NCBI RefSeq assembly: GCF_036556685.1
Contig: NZ_CP140614.1
Location: forward strand, 1,240,001 to 1,304,000
Length of the DNA stretch: 64,000 nucleotides
Origin: Sulfurospirillum sp. 1612
Lineage (GTDB): Bacteria; Campylobacterota; Campylobacteria; Campylobacterales; Sulfurospirillaceae
Direction: 5' to 3'
The position numbers and the translations under genes are program-made. A model generated the notes under the pieces. The model made no database searches. It was not told the DNA's origin and saw only the letters and a program-made list of their open reading frames with translations. Below are positions 14,836 through 24,325 of this stretch, piece after piece; within the stretch, counting starts at the first letter, position 1; the number at the start of each line of letters is the position of its first letter.

Positions 14836-16044
14836 TTATTCATTTCTCAAAGTATCTAAGACATTAATCTTAGTCGCTTTGTAGGAGGGATAATAAGACG
14901 AAAAAGCAACAATACCAATCGAACCCAATAGTATCATGAAGAAATCTGTTGTTGATAATTCAAGTGGCAATTTCGAGGTACCATACACATCAGCAGGCAG
15001 TGAGACAATATCGAAATTTCCCAATAGATAAATCGAGAAAAGCCCCAAAAGTGTCCCGATGACAATCCCACCGCCTCCTATAATCATGCCAAGATAAAAA
15101 AATGTTTTTTTAATCTCTTGCTTTGTGGCTCCGAGTGAGAAAAGCAATGCAATCTCTTTGCGTCTGCTCATCACCGTCATCAAAAGAGAGCTGATAATAT
15201 TCAATGATGCGATGAGGATAATCAACATCAAGACGATAAACAACGAGCGTTTTTCTAGGGCTAGTGCTGAGAAAAAGTTACCATTCATCTGCCACCAACC
15301 AAGGATTTTTAGATTTTTAGGCAAGACTTTCCTAATCTTTTCAATATCCTTAAAAGGATGCTTTGAGTAGATATGAATCCCATCAAATGTCCCTTTTTTA
15401 TAATTTAAAATTGCTCTAATTGACTCTAAGGTTGTGTACATATAGACTTTGTCATAAGCAATCAATCCGGATTCAAAATCACCTTTATATGTAAATCGTT
15501 TCATTCTGGGCATCAAAGAAAAACCGCTGGGGTCATTTTCAGTGAAAATCAAAATCAGCTTATCTCCTAAATGCAGAAAATTGCTATCTTTGATCTCTTT
15601 CCCTACGATAAGATCGTATTTTTTGGGATTGACGCCTTTGAGTGCTTTGTTTAAGACCGAATTAATCTTTTTTTCTTGCTGAAAATCAACACCAAACAGC
15701 AAGCCGCCTTCTAGCTGACTGCCTCGCTTTGTAATCACTTGAGAAGAGATATAGGGACTAAAAAGTAGCTGAGGAAATGTATCTTTTAAATACTCTAAAT
15801 CTTTTGTTTTAACTTTATCAAATGTAGCAGAGTAGACACTCAGGGGATAATTCATCGTAAAAAGTTTGCGTTCAAACTCTTTGTCGAAACCATTCATAAT
15901 GGCCATGGCGACGAGTAATACCATCACACCGACACAAACGCCTAAAAAGGCCAAGAAAGCACTCACGGTTATGAAAGGCTGAGCCTTATCAAATCGTAGA
16001 TATTTGCGAACCAGATAACCGCTTATGCTTTTTCGTGCCATCAA
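14836..16044 (-). CDS. LolC/LolE-type lipoprotein-releasing ABC permease
   Basis: The 402-residue protein has the FtsX/LolC layout: one helix near 25-48, a large periplasmic domain (about 50-260), and three C-terminal helices near 270-295, 315-340 and 365-390. It releases lipoproteins from the inner membrane for transfer to LolA. It is immediately downstream of secA on the same strand (adjacent coordinates), and lolA lies on the other side of secA, so three envelope-export genes cluster here. Campylobacterota usually have a single LolC/E-like permease that works as a homodimer. Confidence 0.85.
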   Translation of the reverse strand: MMARKSISGYLVRKYLRFDKAQPFITVSAFLAFLGVCVGVMVLLVAMAIMNGFDKEFERKLFTMNYPLSVYSATFDKVKTKDLEYLKDTFPQLLFSPYISSQVITKRGSQLEGGLLFGVDFQQEKKINSVLNKALKGVNPKKYDLIVGKEIKDSNFLHLGDKLILIFTENDPSGFSLMPRMKRFTYKGDFESGLIAYDKVYMYTTLESIRAILNYKKGTFDGIHIYSKHPFKDIEKIRKVLPKNLKILGWWQMNGNFFSALALEKRSLFIVLMLIILIASLNIISSLLMTVMSRRKEIALLFSLGATKQEIKKTFFYLGMIIGGGGIVIGTLLGLFSIYLLGNFDIVSLPADVYGTSKLPLELSTTDFFMILLGSIGIVAFSSYYPSYKATKINVLDTLRNE

Positions 16045-18636
16045 TTATACTAATGCACCTTTTTTAGGACCGCTCACACCGCAGCAATTTTTATATTTTT
16101 TGCCACTACCGCATGGACACGGAGCATTTCGTGGGATTTTTTTCTCTGTAACCATCACACTATCAGCATCACTTGTAGCAGAACCATTGTGCTCTAATGT
16201 CATACCGTTTTTCGTATCTGCTTCCATCGCGCGCATCATATCTTCCATCGCTTTTTTCTGCGCTTCTTCGTTTTCATCTTTCAATTGCACGACATAAAGT
16301 GTTTTGAAGCTTTCAAATTTTATCTGATCAACCAACTCTACAAAAAGGTTATAACTCTCTTTTTTATACTCTACCAATGGATCTTTTTGGTTGTACCCTC
16401 GCAGTCCGATACCCGTTTTTAAGATATCCATTTGATATAAATGCTCTCGCCATGCTGTATCTAAGACTTGAAGGTATAAAATACGCTCAATTTCTCTTTT
16501 TTGCTCATCATCAACAACAGACATTTTGACACGATAGGTTTCTGATAACGCTTCATCAATATAAGTTTTCAAGGCATCATAATCAAGACCTTCAAAATCT
16601 TTTTCTTCAAAGCCTTCTTTCAAATCTGTGTTGATAATCGATACTAAATTTTTCAAATCAAAATCTTCTTTAGGAGCACCTTCTAATATCTCAGCACGCA
16701 ATAATAAATCTTCAACATACTCTTTTTTGATTTCTTCTATTTTTGAGCTAATATCATAATTTTCATCCAAGAGATTGTTTCTAAAATTATAGATTGTCTT
16801 TCTTTGTTCATTGGCAACATCATCATATTCGAGCAAATGTTTTCGGGATTCAAAGTTCATATTTTCAACTTTTTTCTGTGCATTTTCAACTGCACGCGTT
16901 ACCATTTTGGACTCGATATGTTCGCCCTCTTCAATACCTAAGCGGTTCATGATGTTTTTGATACGATCACTACCGAATATTCGCAACAGATTGTCTTCTA
17001 GACTGAGATAAAAACGACTTTTACCCGGGTCTCCTTGTCGTCCTGCACGACCCCGTAATTGATTATCAATCCGTCTACTTTCATGACGCTCTGTACCGAT
17101 GATGTACAAGCCACCTAAAGCTTTGATTTCATCAGATATCTTGATATCAACCCCACGACCTGCCATATTAGTGGCAATCGTAACCGCACCTTTTAAGCCG
17201 GCATCTTTAATGATTTCTGCCTCTTTTGTGTGATTTTTCGCATTCAATACGGTATGAGGGATGTGACGTTCTTTGAGAAGAGAATGCAGTGCTTCACTTT
17301 TTTCAATTGAAGCCGTACCAACCAAGACCGGTTGCCCTTTTTTGTGACATGCTTCAATATCATCAATGGCTGCTTTGAATTTTTCTGCTTCTGTCTTATA
17401 GATAAAGTCATTGTTGTCTTCTCGAATCATTGGGAGATTTGTTGGAATTGTGATGACTTCTAGTTTGTAGATTTGTGCAAATTCTGTGGCTTCTGTTTGT
17501 GCGGTACCTGTCATACCGGAGAGTTTTTTATATTGTCTAAAATAGTTTTGAAAGGTGATATCTGCGAGTGTTTGGGACTCTTCTTTGATTTGTACCTTTT
17601 CTTTGGCTTCTAGTGCTTGGTGTAAGCCCTCAGAAAAGCGTCTGCCTTCGCTGAGTCGTCCTGTAAATTCATCGACGATGACAATTTCACCATCTTTGAC
17701 CACATAATCGACATCTTTTTCAAAAAGATAGTGTGCTTTGAGCGCTTGGTCAAGATGATGGGCTAATACCGCATTTTCCAAGCTATAAAGGTTACCGACA
17801 CCAAAAAGCTCTTCGGATTTTTCATTACCTGCTTCTGTTATCATGATGGTTCTATTTTTTTCATCAACGGTAAAATCCACATCTTTTTTCAATTGTAGGG
17901 CAATGTCATTGGCTTGTCTGTATCCATCTAAAGTTCGATTTGTTGGCCCAGAGATGATAAGAGGGGTTCGAGCCTCATCAATCAAAATCGAATCCACTTC
18001 ATCTACGATGACAAAGTTGTGTCCACGTTGGACTTTTTCTTTCAAAGAGTAGCTCATATTATCACGCAAATAATCAAATCCATACTCATTGTTGGTACCA
18101 TAGGTAATATCAGCGTTGTATTGTTCTTTTCGTGCCACTTCATCTTCAAGTTCCGCAGTCACAACACCCACACTCAAACCTAAAAAATTATAAACCGGTT
18201 TCATATCGTTGGCATCTCTTGCGGCTAAGTAATCATTGACGGTGACGACATGCACCCCTTCACCGCTCATCGCATTGAGTGTGACGGGCAATGTTGCTAC
18301 GAGTGTTTTACCCTCCCCCGTTTTCATCTCTGCGATATCGCCGCCATGCAACACTAATCCACCGACAAGTTGCACATCAAAATGACGCAAACCGATTGTT
18401 CTTTTACTCGCCTCTCTCGTAATTGCAAATACATCGTATAAAATTTCATCTGTTGTTTTTGTACCGTTTTTAATCTCTTCTCTAAAGTGGTTAAATTTCT
18501 CTTGTATCTCAGTATCGCTCATCTTCTCATATGTCTTCTCAAGCGCATTGATGTTTTCTACTTTTTTCAGATAAGCTTTCACCAATCTGTCATTTTTAGT
18601 TCCAAAAATCTTCTTAGCTATATTGTTTACGAGCAT
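16045..18636 (-). CDS. secA: SecA preprotein translocase ATPase
   Basis: The 863-residue protein is full length for SecA. Walker A MKTGEGKT is at 104-111, DEVD follows in [18 protein letters not shown], and the C-terminal zinc motif [13 protein letters not shown] is intact. SecA drives Sec-dependent export at the inner membrane and its zinc tail binds SecB or the ribosome. It is transcribed with the downstream LolC/E permease and divergently from lolA. Confidence 0.98.
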   Translation of the reverse strand: MLVNNIAKKIFGTKNDRLVKAYLKKVENINALEKTYEKMSDTEIQEKFNHFREEIKNGTKTTDEILYDVFAITREASKRTIGLRHFDVQLVGGLVLHGGDIAEMKTGEGKTLVATLPVTLNAMSGEGVHVVTVNDYLAARDANDMKPVYNFLGLSVGVVTAELEDEVARKEQYNADITYGTNNEYGFDYLRDNMSYSLKEKVQRGHNFVIVDEVDSILIDEARTPLIISGPTNRTLDGYRQANDIALQLKKDVDFTVDEKNRTIMITEAGNEKSEELFGVGNLYSLENAVLAHHLDQALKAHYLFEKDVDYVVKDGEIVIVDEFTGRLSEGRRFSEGLHQALEAKEKVQIKEESQTLADITFQNYFRQYKKLSGMTGTAQTEATEFAQIYKLEVITIPTNLPMIREDNNDFIYKTEAEKFKAAIDDIEACHKKGQPVLVGTASIEKSEALHSLLKERHIPHTVLNAKNHTKEAEIIKDAGLKGAVTIATNMAGRGVDIKISDEIKALGGLYIIGTERHESRRIDNQLRGRAGRQGDPGKSRFYLSLEDNLLRIFGSDRIKNIMNRLGIEEGEHIESKMVTRAVENAQKKVENMNFESRKHLLEYDDVANEQRKTIYNFRNNLLDENYDISSKIEEIKKEYVEDLLLRAEILEGAPKEDFDLKNLVSIINTDLKEGFEEKDFEGLDYDALKTYIDEALSETYRVKMSVVDDEQKREIERILYLQVLDTAWREHLYQMDILKTGIGLRGYNQKDPLVEYKKESYNLFVELVDQIKFESFKTLYVVQLKDENEEAQKKAMEDMMRAMEADTKNGMTLEHNGSATSDADSVMVTEKKIPRNAPCPCGSGKKYKNCCGVSGPKKGALV

Positions 18637-18733
18637 TAATCTACCTTTTATTTATTTCAAAGCGATAATTTTATCATACTTTTACTATCTATTTGCTAAA
18701 ACTTTACTATAATATCCCAATGGAGTCAAATTT

Positions 18734-19249
18734 ATGAAATATTTTTTATTAATTGCTATTTTTATCATCAAAATACAAGCTGGAGTTTTGGATTTTAAAA
18801 GTTTACAAAGTGATTTTACACAAACCATCACCAATGATGAAAACAGCACGATTACTTATACCGGAACCTTTTATGCCACAGCGGCAAACCAAGCATTGTG
18901 GATTTATAAGTCGCCCATCAAAAAAAGTGTCTATTTTGATGGCAATCATGTCGCCATCGTAGAACCAGAGTTAGAACAAGTCATCATGACGACACTCCAA
19001 CGCAGTCCCAACCTCACTCAAATTATCGCCGATGCAAAAAAAATGCATCATGATACATACAAAGCGACCTATGAGAACACGGATTATTTTATCAATATCA
19101 AAAACGACACGATACAAGATATCCATTATAAGGACAAACTTGATAATCATGTCGTCATCCATCTCAAAAACCTTCAAAAAAATATCATCTTAGATGCGAC
19201 ACTCTTTCAGGTCAAAATACCCGAAGGCTATGATGTCATCGATCAATAA
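18734..19249 (+). CDS. lolA: LolA periplasmic lipoprotein chaperone
   Basis: The 171-residue precursor has a signal peptide (about 1-17) followed by a LolA beta-barrel domain, recognisable from SLQSDFTQTI near 24-33 and GTFYATAANQALWIYKSPIKK-type strands. It ferries lipoproteins released by the LolC/E permease across the periplasm. It starts a separate transcript with a TATAAT box at 18708-18713. Its 3' end overlaps the convergent small gene by a few bases. Confidence 0.88.
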   Translation: MKYFLLIAIFIIKIQAGVLDFKSLQSDFTQTITNDENSTITYTGTFYATAANQALWIYKSPIKKSVYFDGNHVAIVEPELEQVIMTTLQRSPNLTQIIADAKKMHHDTYKATYENTDYFINIKNDTIQDIHYKDKLDNHVVIHLKNLQKNIILDATLFQVKIPEGYDVIDQ

Positions 19250-19638
19250 TCTTTCACACACATACCCTCTTTTTTGAGGGCATCGATGATTTGTTGGGTA
19301 CTTGGCAAGGCATTCATCTTTTGAATATAAATATGATCGATATCGACTCCGTATTTATTGGAGCAATACTTGATGATGGCTTTTTTCATATTTTCCTTGC
19401 CTTGAGAGGTCACTAAATCTTCAAAATAAAAGCTACCGATGATGATATTAAGGGCATCAATGATTTTATAATGTTCCTCTTCGACATCTCTTCCATCAAA
19501 CACCAAACTGATGCTAATAGATACCGGCTTTTTCTTCACTTTTGAAAAGACTTCTGAGCTAAAATCATCAACATGCAACATCTGCGCATAAAGTCCAACC
19601 GTAGCACATAGCACTAAAAATATCATGATCTTTTTCAT
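19243..19638 (-). CDS. Small secreted protein, weakly FliL-like
   Basis: The 131-residue product has a clear signal peptide (MKKIMIFLVLCATVGLYAQ). The mature part has a segment with DALNIIIGSF, LVTSQGKENMKKAI and VYIQKM-like spacing that recalls the periplasmic domain of FliL, but it lacks FliL's membrane helix topology and acidic linker. The resemblance is weak. It precedes the PIF1-like helicase in the opposite sense of lolA and may be co-transcribed with the helicase. Confidence 0.55.
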   Translation of the reverse strand: MKKIMIFLVLCATVGLYAQMLHVDDFSSEVFSKVKKKPVSISISLVFDGRDVEEEHYKIIDALNIIIGSFYFEDLVTSQGKENMKKAIIKYCSNKYGVDIDHIYIQKMNALPSTQQIIDALKKEGMCVKDY

Positions 19639-19647
19639 CTTCTCTCC

Positions 19648-20970
19648 TTAATCAAAAAATGTTTGGTAACGGATGGGTTCTTCTTCAATCTTTCGCACTT
19701 CAGAATTGTGATAAAAATCAATCACTTTTTGCGACACTGTCGTGATTTTTTCTATCCATTTGTGAAAATCTCCATGCGTTTGATGGAGGTAGAGATTTTT
19801 GGGATTTTTTGCCCTTGAGATGGCAACGTAAAATTGACTTTTTTCAAAAATATGATCGATATTGCAAACCAGTGCATCGATGCTCATCCCTTGTGATTTA
19901 TGTATGGTGATAGCATAGGCTAGTTTGATAGGAAATTGCTCCAAAGAGACCAGTGGTTTCTCTTCGATTTCGCCATTGAGACTAATATTTTCACTCATCA
20001 CATACTCTTGCCTATCAACCCGCACTACCGCATTCTCTTTTTCGATGATGAGGTAATCATCAGCGATTTCTTTGACAATACCACGCTCTCCATTATAGTA
20101 TTTGCCCCATTTATTGGTGCAAAAGAGCACTTTGGCTCCTATTTTCAATGTCAAATCACAAGGAACCGGCAAAGAGTTTTTCCAATTTTTGATTTTATTT
20201 TCGTGCAAACTTTTGACATGATGCGTCTCTAATGCCTTGATGACAATCGGTGCGCCTTCAAGCTCGTTTAGTTTTTTGAGATTCATTTGATCAGCCTCAT
20301 GATTTCTCGCAAACAACATCGTAGCAGAACGCTCTAAAACTGATTTGTTTTCTCGCAACTTTTCAAGGTATGCGATCACATCATCATCAATATTTGCCAC
20401 TCTGATTTTACTCAAAACAGCAAAAAATGCAGCATCATCTGTGCGTTTTGTTTTGGTTAACTCTACCACCAGTGGATTCATCAACTCCCAAGCACTACTC
20501 TCAAAGGCGTATTGATTGAGATTCAAAAGAGTGGTATTGTTCTTCTTAAAAATTGGCGGCAATTGGAAAAAGTCTCCAATAAATAAGACACGCCCCTTAA
20601 ATCCTGCACTTCGCAAGCGATATTGAATCATATCTAGTAAGGAAGCAGAGACCATGCTAATCTCATCAATAATCAATAAATCACAACTTTTGAGTATTTT
20701 TTTGATTTCGCTCAGACGCCCTTTAGCATAGCGGTCGTGCTTGCGTAACTCCTCTAAAGAACCACAAATCCCAAATGCAAAAAAACTGTGAATCGTTTGA
20801 CCGTTTATATTCACAGCACTCACTCCCGTGCTCCCTAGTGTCACAACTTGCCATGCGTGGGCTTTGGCTCGTGATACCAACTCAGTCGCCAGATAACTTT
20901 TGCCAACACCACCACCGCCTGTTAGGAGTACATCTCGTGTTTCTAGTATTTCTTCTATTTTATTTATCAT
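19648..20970 (-). CDS. PIF1/RecD-like superfamily 1 DNA helicase
   Basis: The 440-residue protein has Walker A GGGGVGKS at 18-25, a DEIS Walker B (LLIDEISMVS near 95) and a C-terminal SF1B motif (AYAITIHKSQGMS near 355). It resembles bacterial PIF1 helicases, 5'-3' enzymes that unwind G-quadruplexes and displace bound protein. No nuclease domain is present. Expected in the cytoplasm; gene order suggests co-transcription with the small secreted protein downstream. Confidence 0.85.
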   Translation of the reverse strand: MINKIEEILETRDVLLTGGGGVGKSYLATELVSRAKAHAWQVVTLGSTGVSAVNINGQTIHSFFAFGICGSLEELRKHDRYAKGRLSEIKKILKSCDLLIIDEISMVSASLLDMIQYRLRSAGFKGRVLFIGDFFQLPPIFKKNNTTLLNLNQYAFESSAWELMNPLVVELTKTKRTDDAAFFAVLSKIRVANIDDDVIAYLEKLRENKSVLERSATMLFARNHEADQMNLKKLNELEGAPIVIKALETHHVKSLHENKIKNWKNSLPVPCDLTLKIGAKVLFCTNKWGKYYNGERGIVKEIADDYLIIEKENAVVRVDRQEYVMSENISLNGEIEEKPLVSLEQFPIKLAYAITIHKSQGMSIDALVCNIDHIFEKSQFYVAISRAKNPKNLYLHQTHGDFHKWIEKITTVSQKVIDFYHNSEVRKIEEEPIRYQTFFD

Positions 20971-21073
20971 CGATTTATGTCCAATTATTTTATGTCATTA
21001 TAGCATAGATATTTTATCCTAAAGACAGATGGCATTAATAGCTTTTTAACAGCTCATTTGCTATGATTAGCTT

Positions 21074-21736
21074 ATGATTAACCTAGAAAAAGCAAAATTA
21101 CTAAAGCAATTATACCAATACAAATCATTTGGTTTTGAATACTTTCAAGACAATCAAACACTGGGAACAACACAGAATCAACCTTCTGTAAATAGCCTTG
21201 ATGAATTGGAACATAAGGTCAAACAATGTCATTTGTGTCAGTTGGCAAAATCTCGAAAAAACATCGTTTTTGGAGAAGGAGATGAGCATGCAACGTTGCT
21301 TTTTGTAGGCGAAGGTCCTGGTGCCAATGAAGATGAGAGTGGCAGACCTTTTGTAGGAAGAGCGGGCATGTTGCTCACAAAAATCATTGAAAATGTACTC
21401 GAACTCACACGAGAAGATGTTTATATCACCAATATCGTCAAATGCAGACCCCCGAATAATCGCGTCCCAAGCGTCGATGAAGCCAGTGTCTGCAAACCAT
21501 ATTTGATGGAACAAATCGCCATCATCAAACCCAAAATTATCGTCGCTTTGGGTTCGACTAGCTATCACTATCTCACAGAAGATTACGATATGCCGATATC
21601 TAAAATCAGAGGAGAGATTCTTGAATTTGGAGATGCTAAACTCATCCCGACATACCATCCAAGTTTTCTCTTACGAAATCCATCAGCCAAAAAAGAAGTC
21701 TATGCTGATATGTTAAAGGTCAAAAGGCTCCTATGA
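21074..21736 (+). CDS. Family 4 uracil-DNA glycosylase
   Basis: The 220-residue protein has an N-terminal Cys pair (CHLCQ near 50) and further cysteines (IVKCRPP, ASVCKPY) that fit the 4Fe-4S cluster of family 4 enzymes. The catalytic region VGEGPGANEDESGRPFVG near 77-94 and the HPSFLL motif near 192 are intact. It removes uracil from DNA to start base excision repair. The last four bases overlap the next gene's start, so the two are translationally coupled. Confidence 0.92.
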   Translation: MINLEKAKLLKQLYQYKSFGFEYFQDNQTLGTTQNQPSVNSLDELEHKVKQCHLCQLAKSRKNIVFGEGDEHATLLFVGEGPGANEDESGRPFVGRAGMLLTKIIENVLELTREDVYITNIVKCRPPNNRVPSVDEASVCKPYLMEQIAIIKPKIIVALGSTSYHYLTEDYDMPISKIRGEILEFGDAKLIPTYHPSFLLRNPSAKKEVYADMLKVKRLL

Positions 21737-22917
21737 AATCTTTATTATTATTGTTTGTTGTTATAAGTTTCTTGTTTTCCAAAAGTGAAGTGCCCTCTAC
21801 AATACCACCAGCGCAGAGTGTCTTTATCAATCTTGAAACCCAAGAGTGCCATACGGAATGTCTCAATGAATTATTGAATAATGGCAAGATTTTTTCATTT
21901 TTGAGTGTCTATCAAAATCATAGTGAATATGATGATATCCAAAACGCCTACAATGAATACTCAAAGCTATTTGGAATGAGTCGCTCACAAGAGGTCACCA
22001 TCAAAGTCGCCATGCTGGTACCGCAAAAAACCATACGACGCTATGCTATCAGCACGGTCAATTCTGTTTTTACGTATCTGCTTTATAGAAAATTTAATTT
22101 TGATCTTAAAGTGTATAATTGTGAAGATGAAAGTGAAAAATCAATCTTGGATAACCTACAAAAAATCAAAGATGATGGATTTATTTATGTGATTGCGCCT
22201 TTTACCGAAGTCGGTGCTAATATCCTCACCAATCACGCCGATGGATTGATCGCATACATCCCAACTGTCAATGTTTCTAAAATACAAAATCCTCGTGCTA
22301 ATGTGATATTAGGGGGGATTGACTATAAGGCTCAAATTGAAAAACTCTTGGACTATACCGCTGATAAAATCGCAATATTTTCTGATAATAGCAGTATTGC
22401 CAACGAACTAGATAGTGATGTGGCTACCACACCAAAAAACATCATTTATAGCAAACAATTTCACAATAATCGCCTGCAATTCAAAAAAGTCCTCAAATGG
22501 AACAAAGCCCTTGATGGGGCATCGATTTTCTTGAATCTTCCTCTTGTCAAGGCCAGTTTATTGGCCTCACAACTGCGTGTTTATGATAGAAAACCTTACA
22601 ACCTTCTCTCTACGCAAATCAACTACAATCCGATGATATTGACACTCACACAATATGCGGATAGGAAATCCATGCTCATTGCCAATTCTATTGGCGAAAC
22701 CAAGACAGAAATCGTAAGAGCCAATGAAATGCTGGGTGGCGATATTGAATACGATTGGGTAAATTACTCAACAACACTCGGCATTGATATGCTATATGAA
22801 ACATACTTTTTAGCTGATGGCCAAAGAGATTTTTCAGAAACCATCGCCAATGGACAGGTACAATATGGCATCAAAATCATGTCACCGAAAATCTATACAA
22901 TAAGACCGGTAGAGTAA
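21733..22917 (+). CDS. Secreted protein with periplasmic-binding-protein-like fold
   Basis: The 394-residue product has a signal peptide (about 1-16). The region from about 90 on alternates strands and helices as in type I periplasmic binding proteins, with segments such as VAMLVPQKTIRRYA, VIAPFTEVGANIL and IAIFSDNSS. The pattern is closest to the LpoA/LppC-like branch, but I cannot show a peptidoglycan role. It seems a conserved envelope protein of this lineage. Two cysteines near the mature N-terminus (HTECLN) may form a disulfide. Confidence 0.6.
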   Translation: MKSLLLLFVVISFLFSKSEVPSTIPPAQSVFINLETQECHTECLNELLNNGKIFSFLSVYQNHSEYDDIQNAYNEYSKLFGMSRSQEVTIKVAMLVPQKTIRRYAISTVNSVFTYLLYRKFNFDLKVYNCEDESEKSILDNLQKIKDDGFIYVIAPFTEVGANILTNHADGLIAYIPTVNVSKIQNPRANVILGGIDYKAQIEKLLDYTADKIAIFSDNSSIANELDSDVATTPKNIIYSKQFHNNRLQFKKVLKWNKALDGASIFLNLPLVKASLLASQLRVYDRKPYNLLSTQINYNPMILTLTQYADRKSMLIANSIGETKTEIVRANEMLGGDIEYDWVNYSTTLGIDMLYETYFLADGQRDFSETIANGQVQYGIKIMSPKIYTIRPVE

Positions 22918-22922
22918 AACAT

Positions 22923-23297
22923 CTAAAGATTGAGGGATGTCAAAAAGTCTCTAATATCCCTGTCGATTCGAAGAGGTTTGCCCTCTTTTGCAAAGACTAA
23001 AACCGCGGTCATATCAAAAAGCTTTTCGTCGCCTCGCCACACTGTTTGACTCAACTTCATCGAACTGTTTCTGAGTTGTAGTATTTTATTTTTGACGTCA
23101 AGCAAATCGCCAAGTTTTGCCGATTTTAAAAATTCTGCATCGATATGTTTGATCACAAAATGTCCACCATCTGCAGTCGGTGTAGTGCCTTGTTCAAAAA
23201 ATAATTCGCTACGGGAACGCTCACAAAATTTCAAATAATTTGCATGGTAAACAATACCACCAGCATCCGTATCTTCGTAATAGACTCGTATCTTCAC
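22923..23297 (-). CDS. ybgC: YbgC-type acyl-CoA thioesterase
   Basis: The 124-residue hot-dog-fold protein has the family signature near its start: YYEDTDAGGIVYHANYL with catalytic Asp near residue 11. YbgC hydrolyses short acyl-CoA and is often linked to the Tol-Pal system. The tol-pal genes are not in this window. It is convergent with the preceding gene, and the island direct repeat begins 24 bases beyond its start. Confidence 0.88.
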   Translation of the reverse strand: MKIRVYYEDTDAGGIVYHANYLKFCERSRSELFFEQGTTPTADGGHFVIKHIDAEFLKSAKLGDLLDVKNKILQLRNSSMKLSQTVWRGDEKLFDMTAVLVFAKEGKPLRIDRDIRDFLTSLNL

Positions 23298-23320
23298 GCT
23301 ATGTTCTCCTATTTATCAAT

Positions 23321-23402
23321 GAGTTAATCATCTATATACTTTAGATTATACAAAGGTCTGGCTTGTACATGGCTTTGCTTTAAAATTTTTTTGAAGTTCA
23401 CT
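23321..23402. repeat. 82-bp direct repeat, left copy (island boundary)
   Basis: This segment recurs in the same orientation at 27807-27888 with three mismatches in 82 bases. Similarity stops sharply at both ends. The two copies bracket a 4.4-kb block with a dead transposase, a diguanylate cyclase and a HipBA pair, so they look like the footprint of an inserted or duplicated segment. Confidence 0.85.
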
Positions 23403-23412
23403 GTGTCAAAGA

Positions 23413-23840
23413 GTATCAAGAACTAGTCCAAATGAAATTTATGTTGGAAATATGACTTACATACTCACAGGTGAAGGATGGTTCTATTTAGCTACGGTTA
23501 TTGACTTATATTCACGTAAAATGGTTGGGGAGTTAATGGGATAATTACTCTTGTAAATGATGCACTTTTTATGGCTTTAAAAACAAAAAATCCTAAACAT
23601 GGATTAATTTGGCATACGTGAACGAGGAAGTCAAAACTAGCAAATGCGGTTGCATAGCAAAGTTTCTGTGAATATGCAGCTGATTCTCATCGTGAACTTC
23701 TTAAATCTTATGGAATCATTCAAAATATGAGTCGTAGAGAAAACTGTTATGATAATGCTGTAGCAGAAAACTTTTTTCACTCATTCAAAACTGAACTGAC
23801 ACATTTGAGAAAATTAAATAGAATGAGCACTTTTTGAAAT
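23413..23840 (+). pseudogene. Decayed IS3-family transposase (OrfB/rve domain)
   Basis: Translated pieces match the IS3 OrfB core: MTYILTGEGWFYLATVIDL, then LIWHT, then NMSRRENCYDNAVAENFFHS. The pieces lie in shifted frames with internal stops. The first catalytic Asp is replaced by Asn (GNMTY) and the HSDRG motif is broken by an extra base (ACG TGA A CGA). A ~30-bp imperfect palindrome is inserted near 23634-23665. Both ends of the gene are missing. The element is dead. Confidence 0.85.
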
Positions 23841-23958
23841 TATCATAAACATCTAATATTTTATATTTCAATTTAGAGTTACTTTGTAGGCATTTAAAAT
23901 GACTATAAAATTACATAAAATATCTAAAAAGGGGAGTGTTTAGTAGTACAAGACAATT

Positions 23959-24009
23959 GGCATGGAAGAAATTCTTCATTATGCGTACGAATTAAGGTTG
24001 ACAGATCAT
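23959..24009. repeat. 51-bp inverted repeat, left copy
   Basis: This segment matches the reverse complement of 27508-27558 with three mismatches in 51 bases. The right copy lies in the C-terminal part of a decayed gene, so this left copy may be a second fragment of it in opposite orientation. The pair flanks the diguanylate cyclase and hipBA genes. Confidence 0.8.
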
Positions 24010-24325
24010 ATTCCCAAAGGCATATGTTATGCAACCGTCTCGTTTATAGAGAATATTTCAAAACACTCAAAACAGGAGGGGCCATTTGATTATTATATTC
24101 AATAGGTTTTAACAAATTACATGTTAAAATACAAAACATTTTATAACATATGACAAGATTCGTGTCTCAAAATTTTGTCTCTAAAAGGTCATATGGACTT
24201 TAACAAACAATACATTTATATCTTTACTTATATGATGTCACAGGCAATCAGGCAAAAAATCAGCTGTAGAGAACAGGGACATATGAGTACATTTTAAGTA
24301 TACAGGAAAAAGATTTAAACTGACA
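24010..24325. other. AT-rich stretch without a gene, upstream of the diguanylate cyclase
   Basis: No supported gene lies here. A 47-codon frame (23962-24105) lacks a ribosome site and covers the inverted repeat. The stretch presumably carries the promoter of the following gene, but no convincing -10/-35 pair is visible. Confidence 0.4.

Noticed and set aside
23962-24105. 47-codon ORF over the left 51-bp inverted repeat
   Set aside because: No ribosome site, no family, and it consists partly of the repeat; more likely a fragment.
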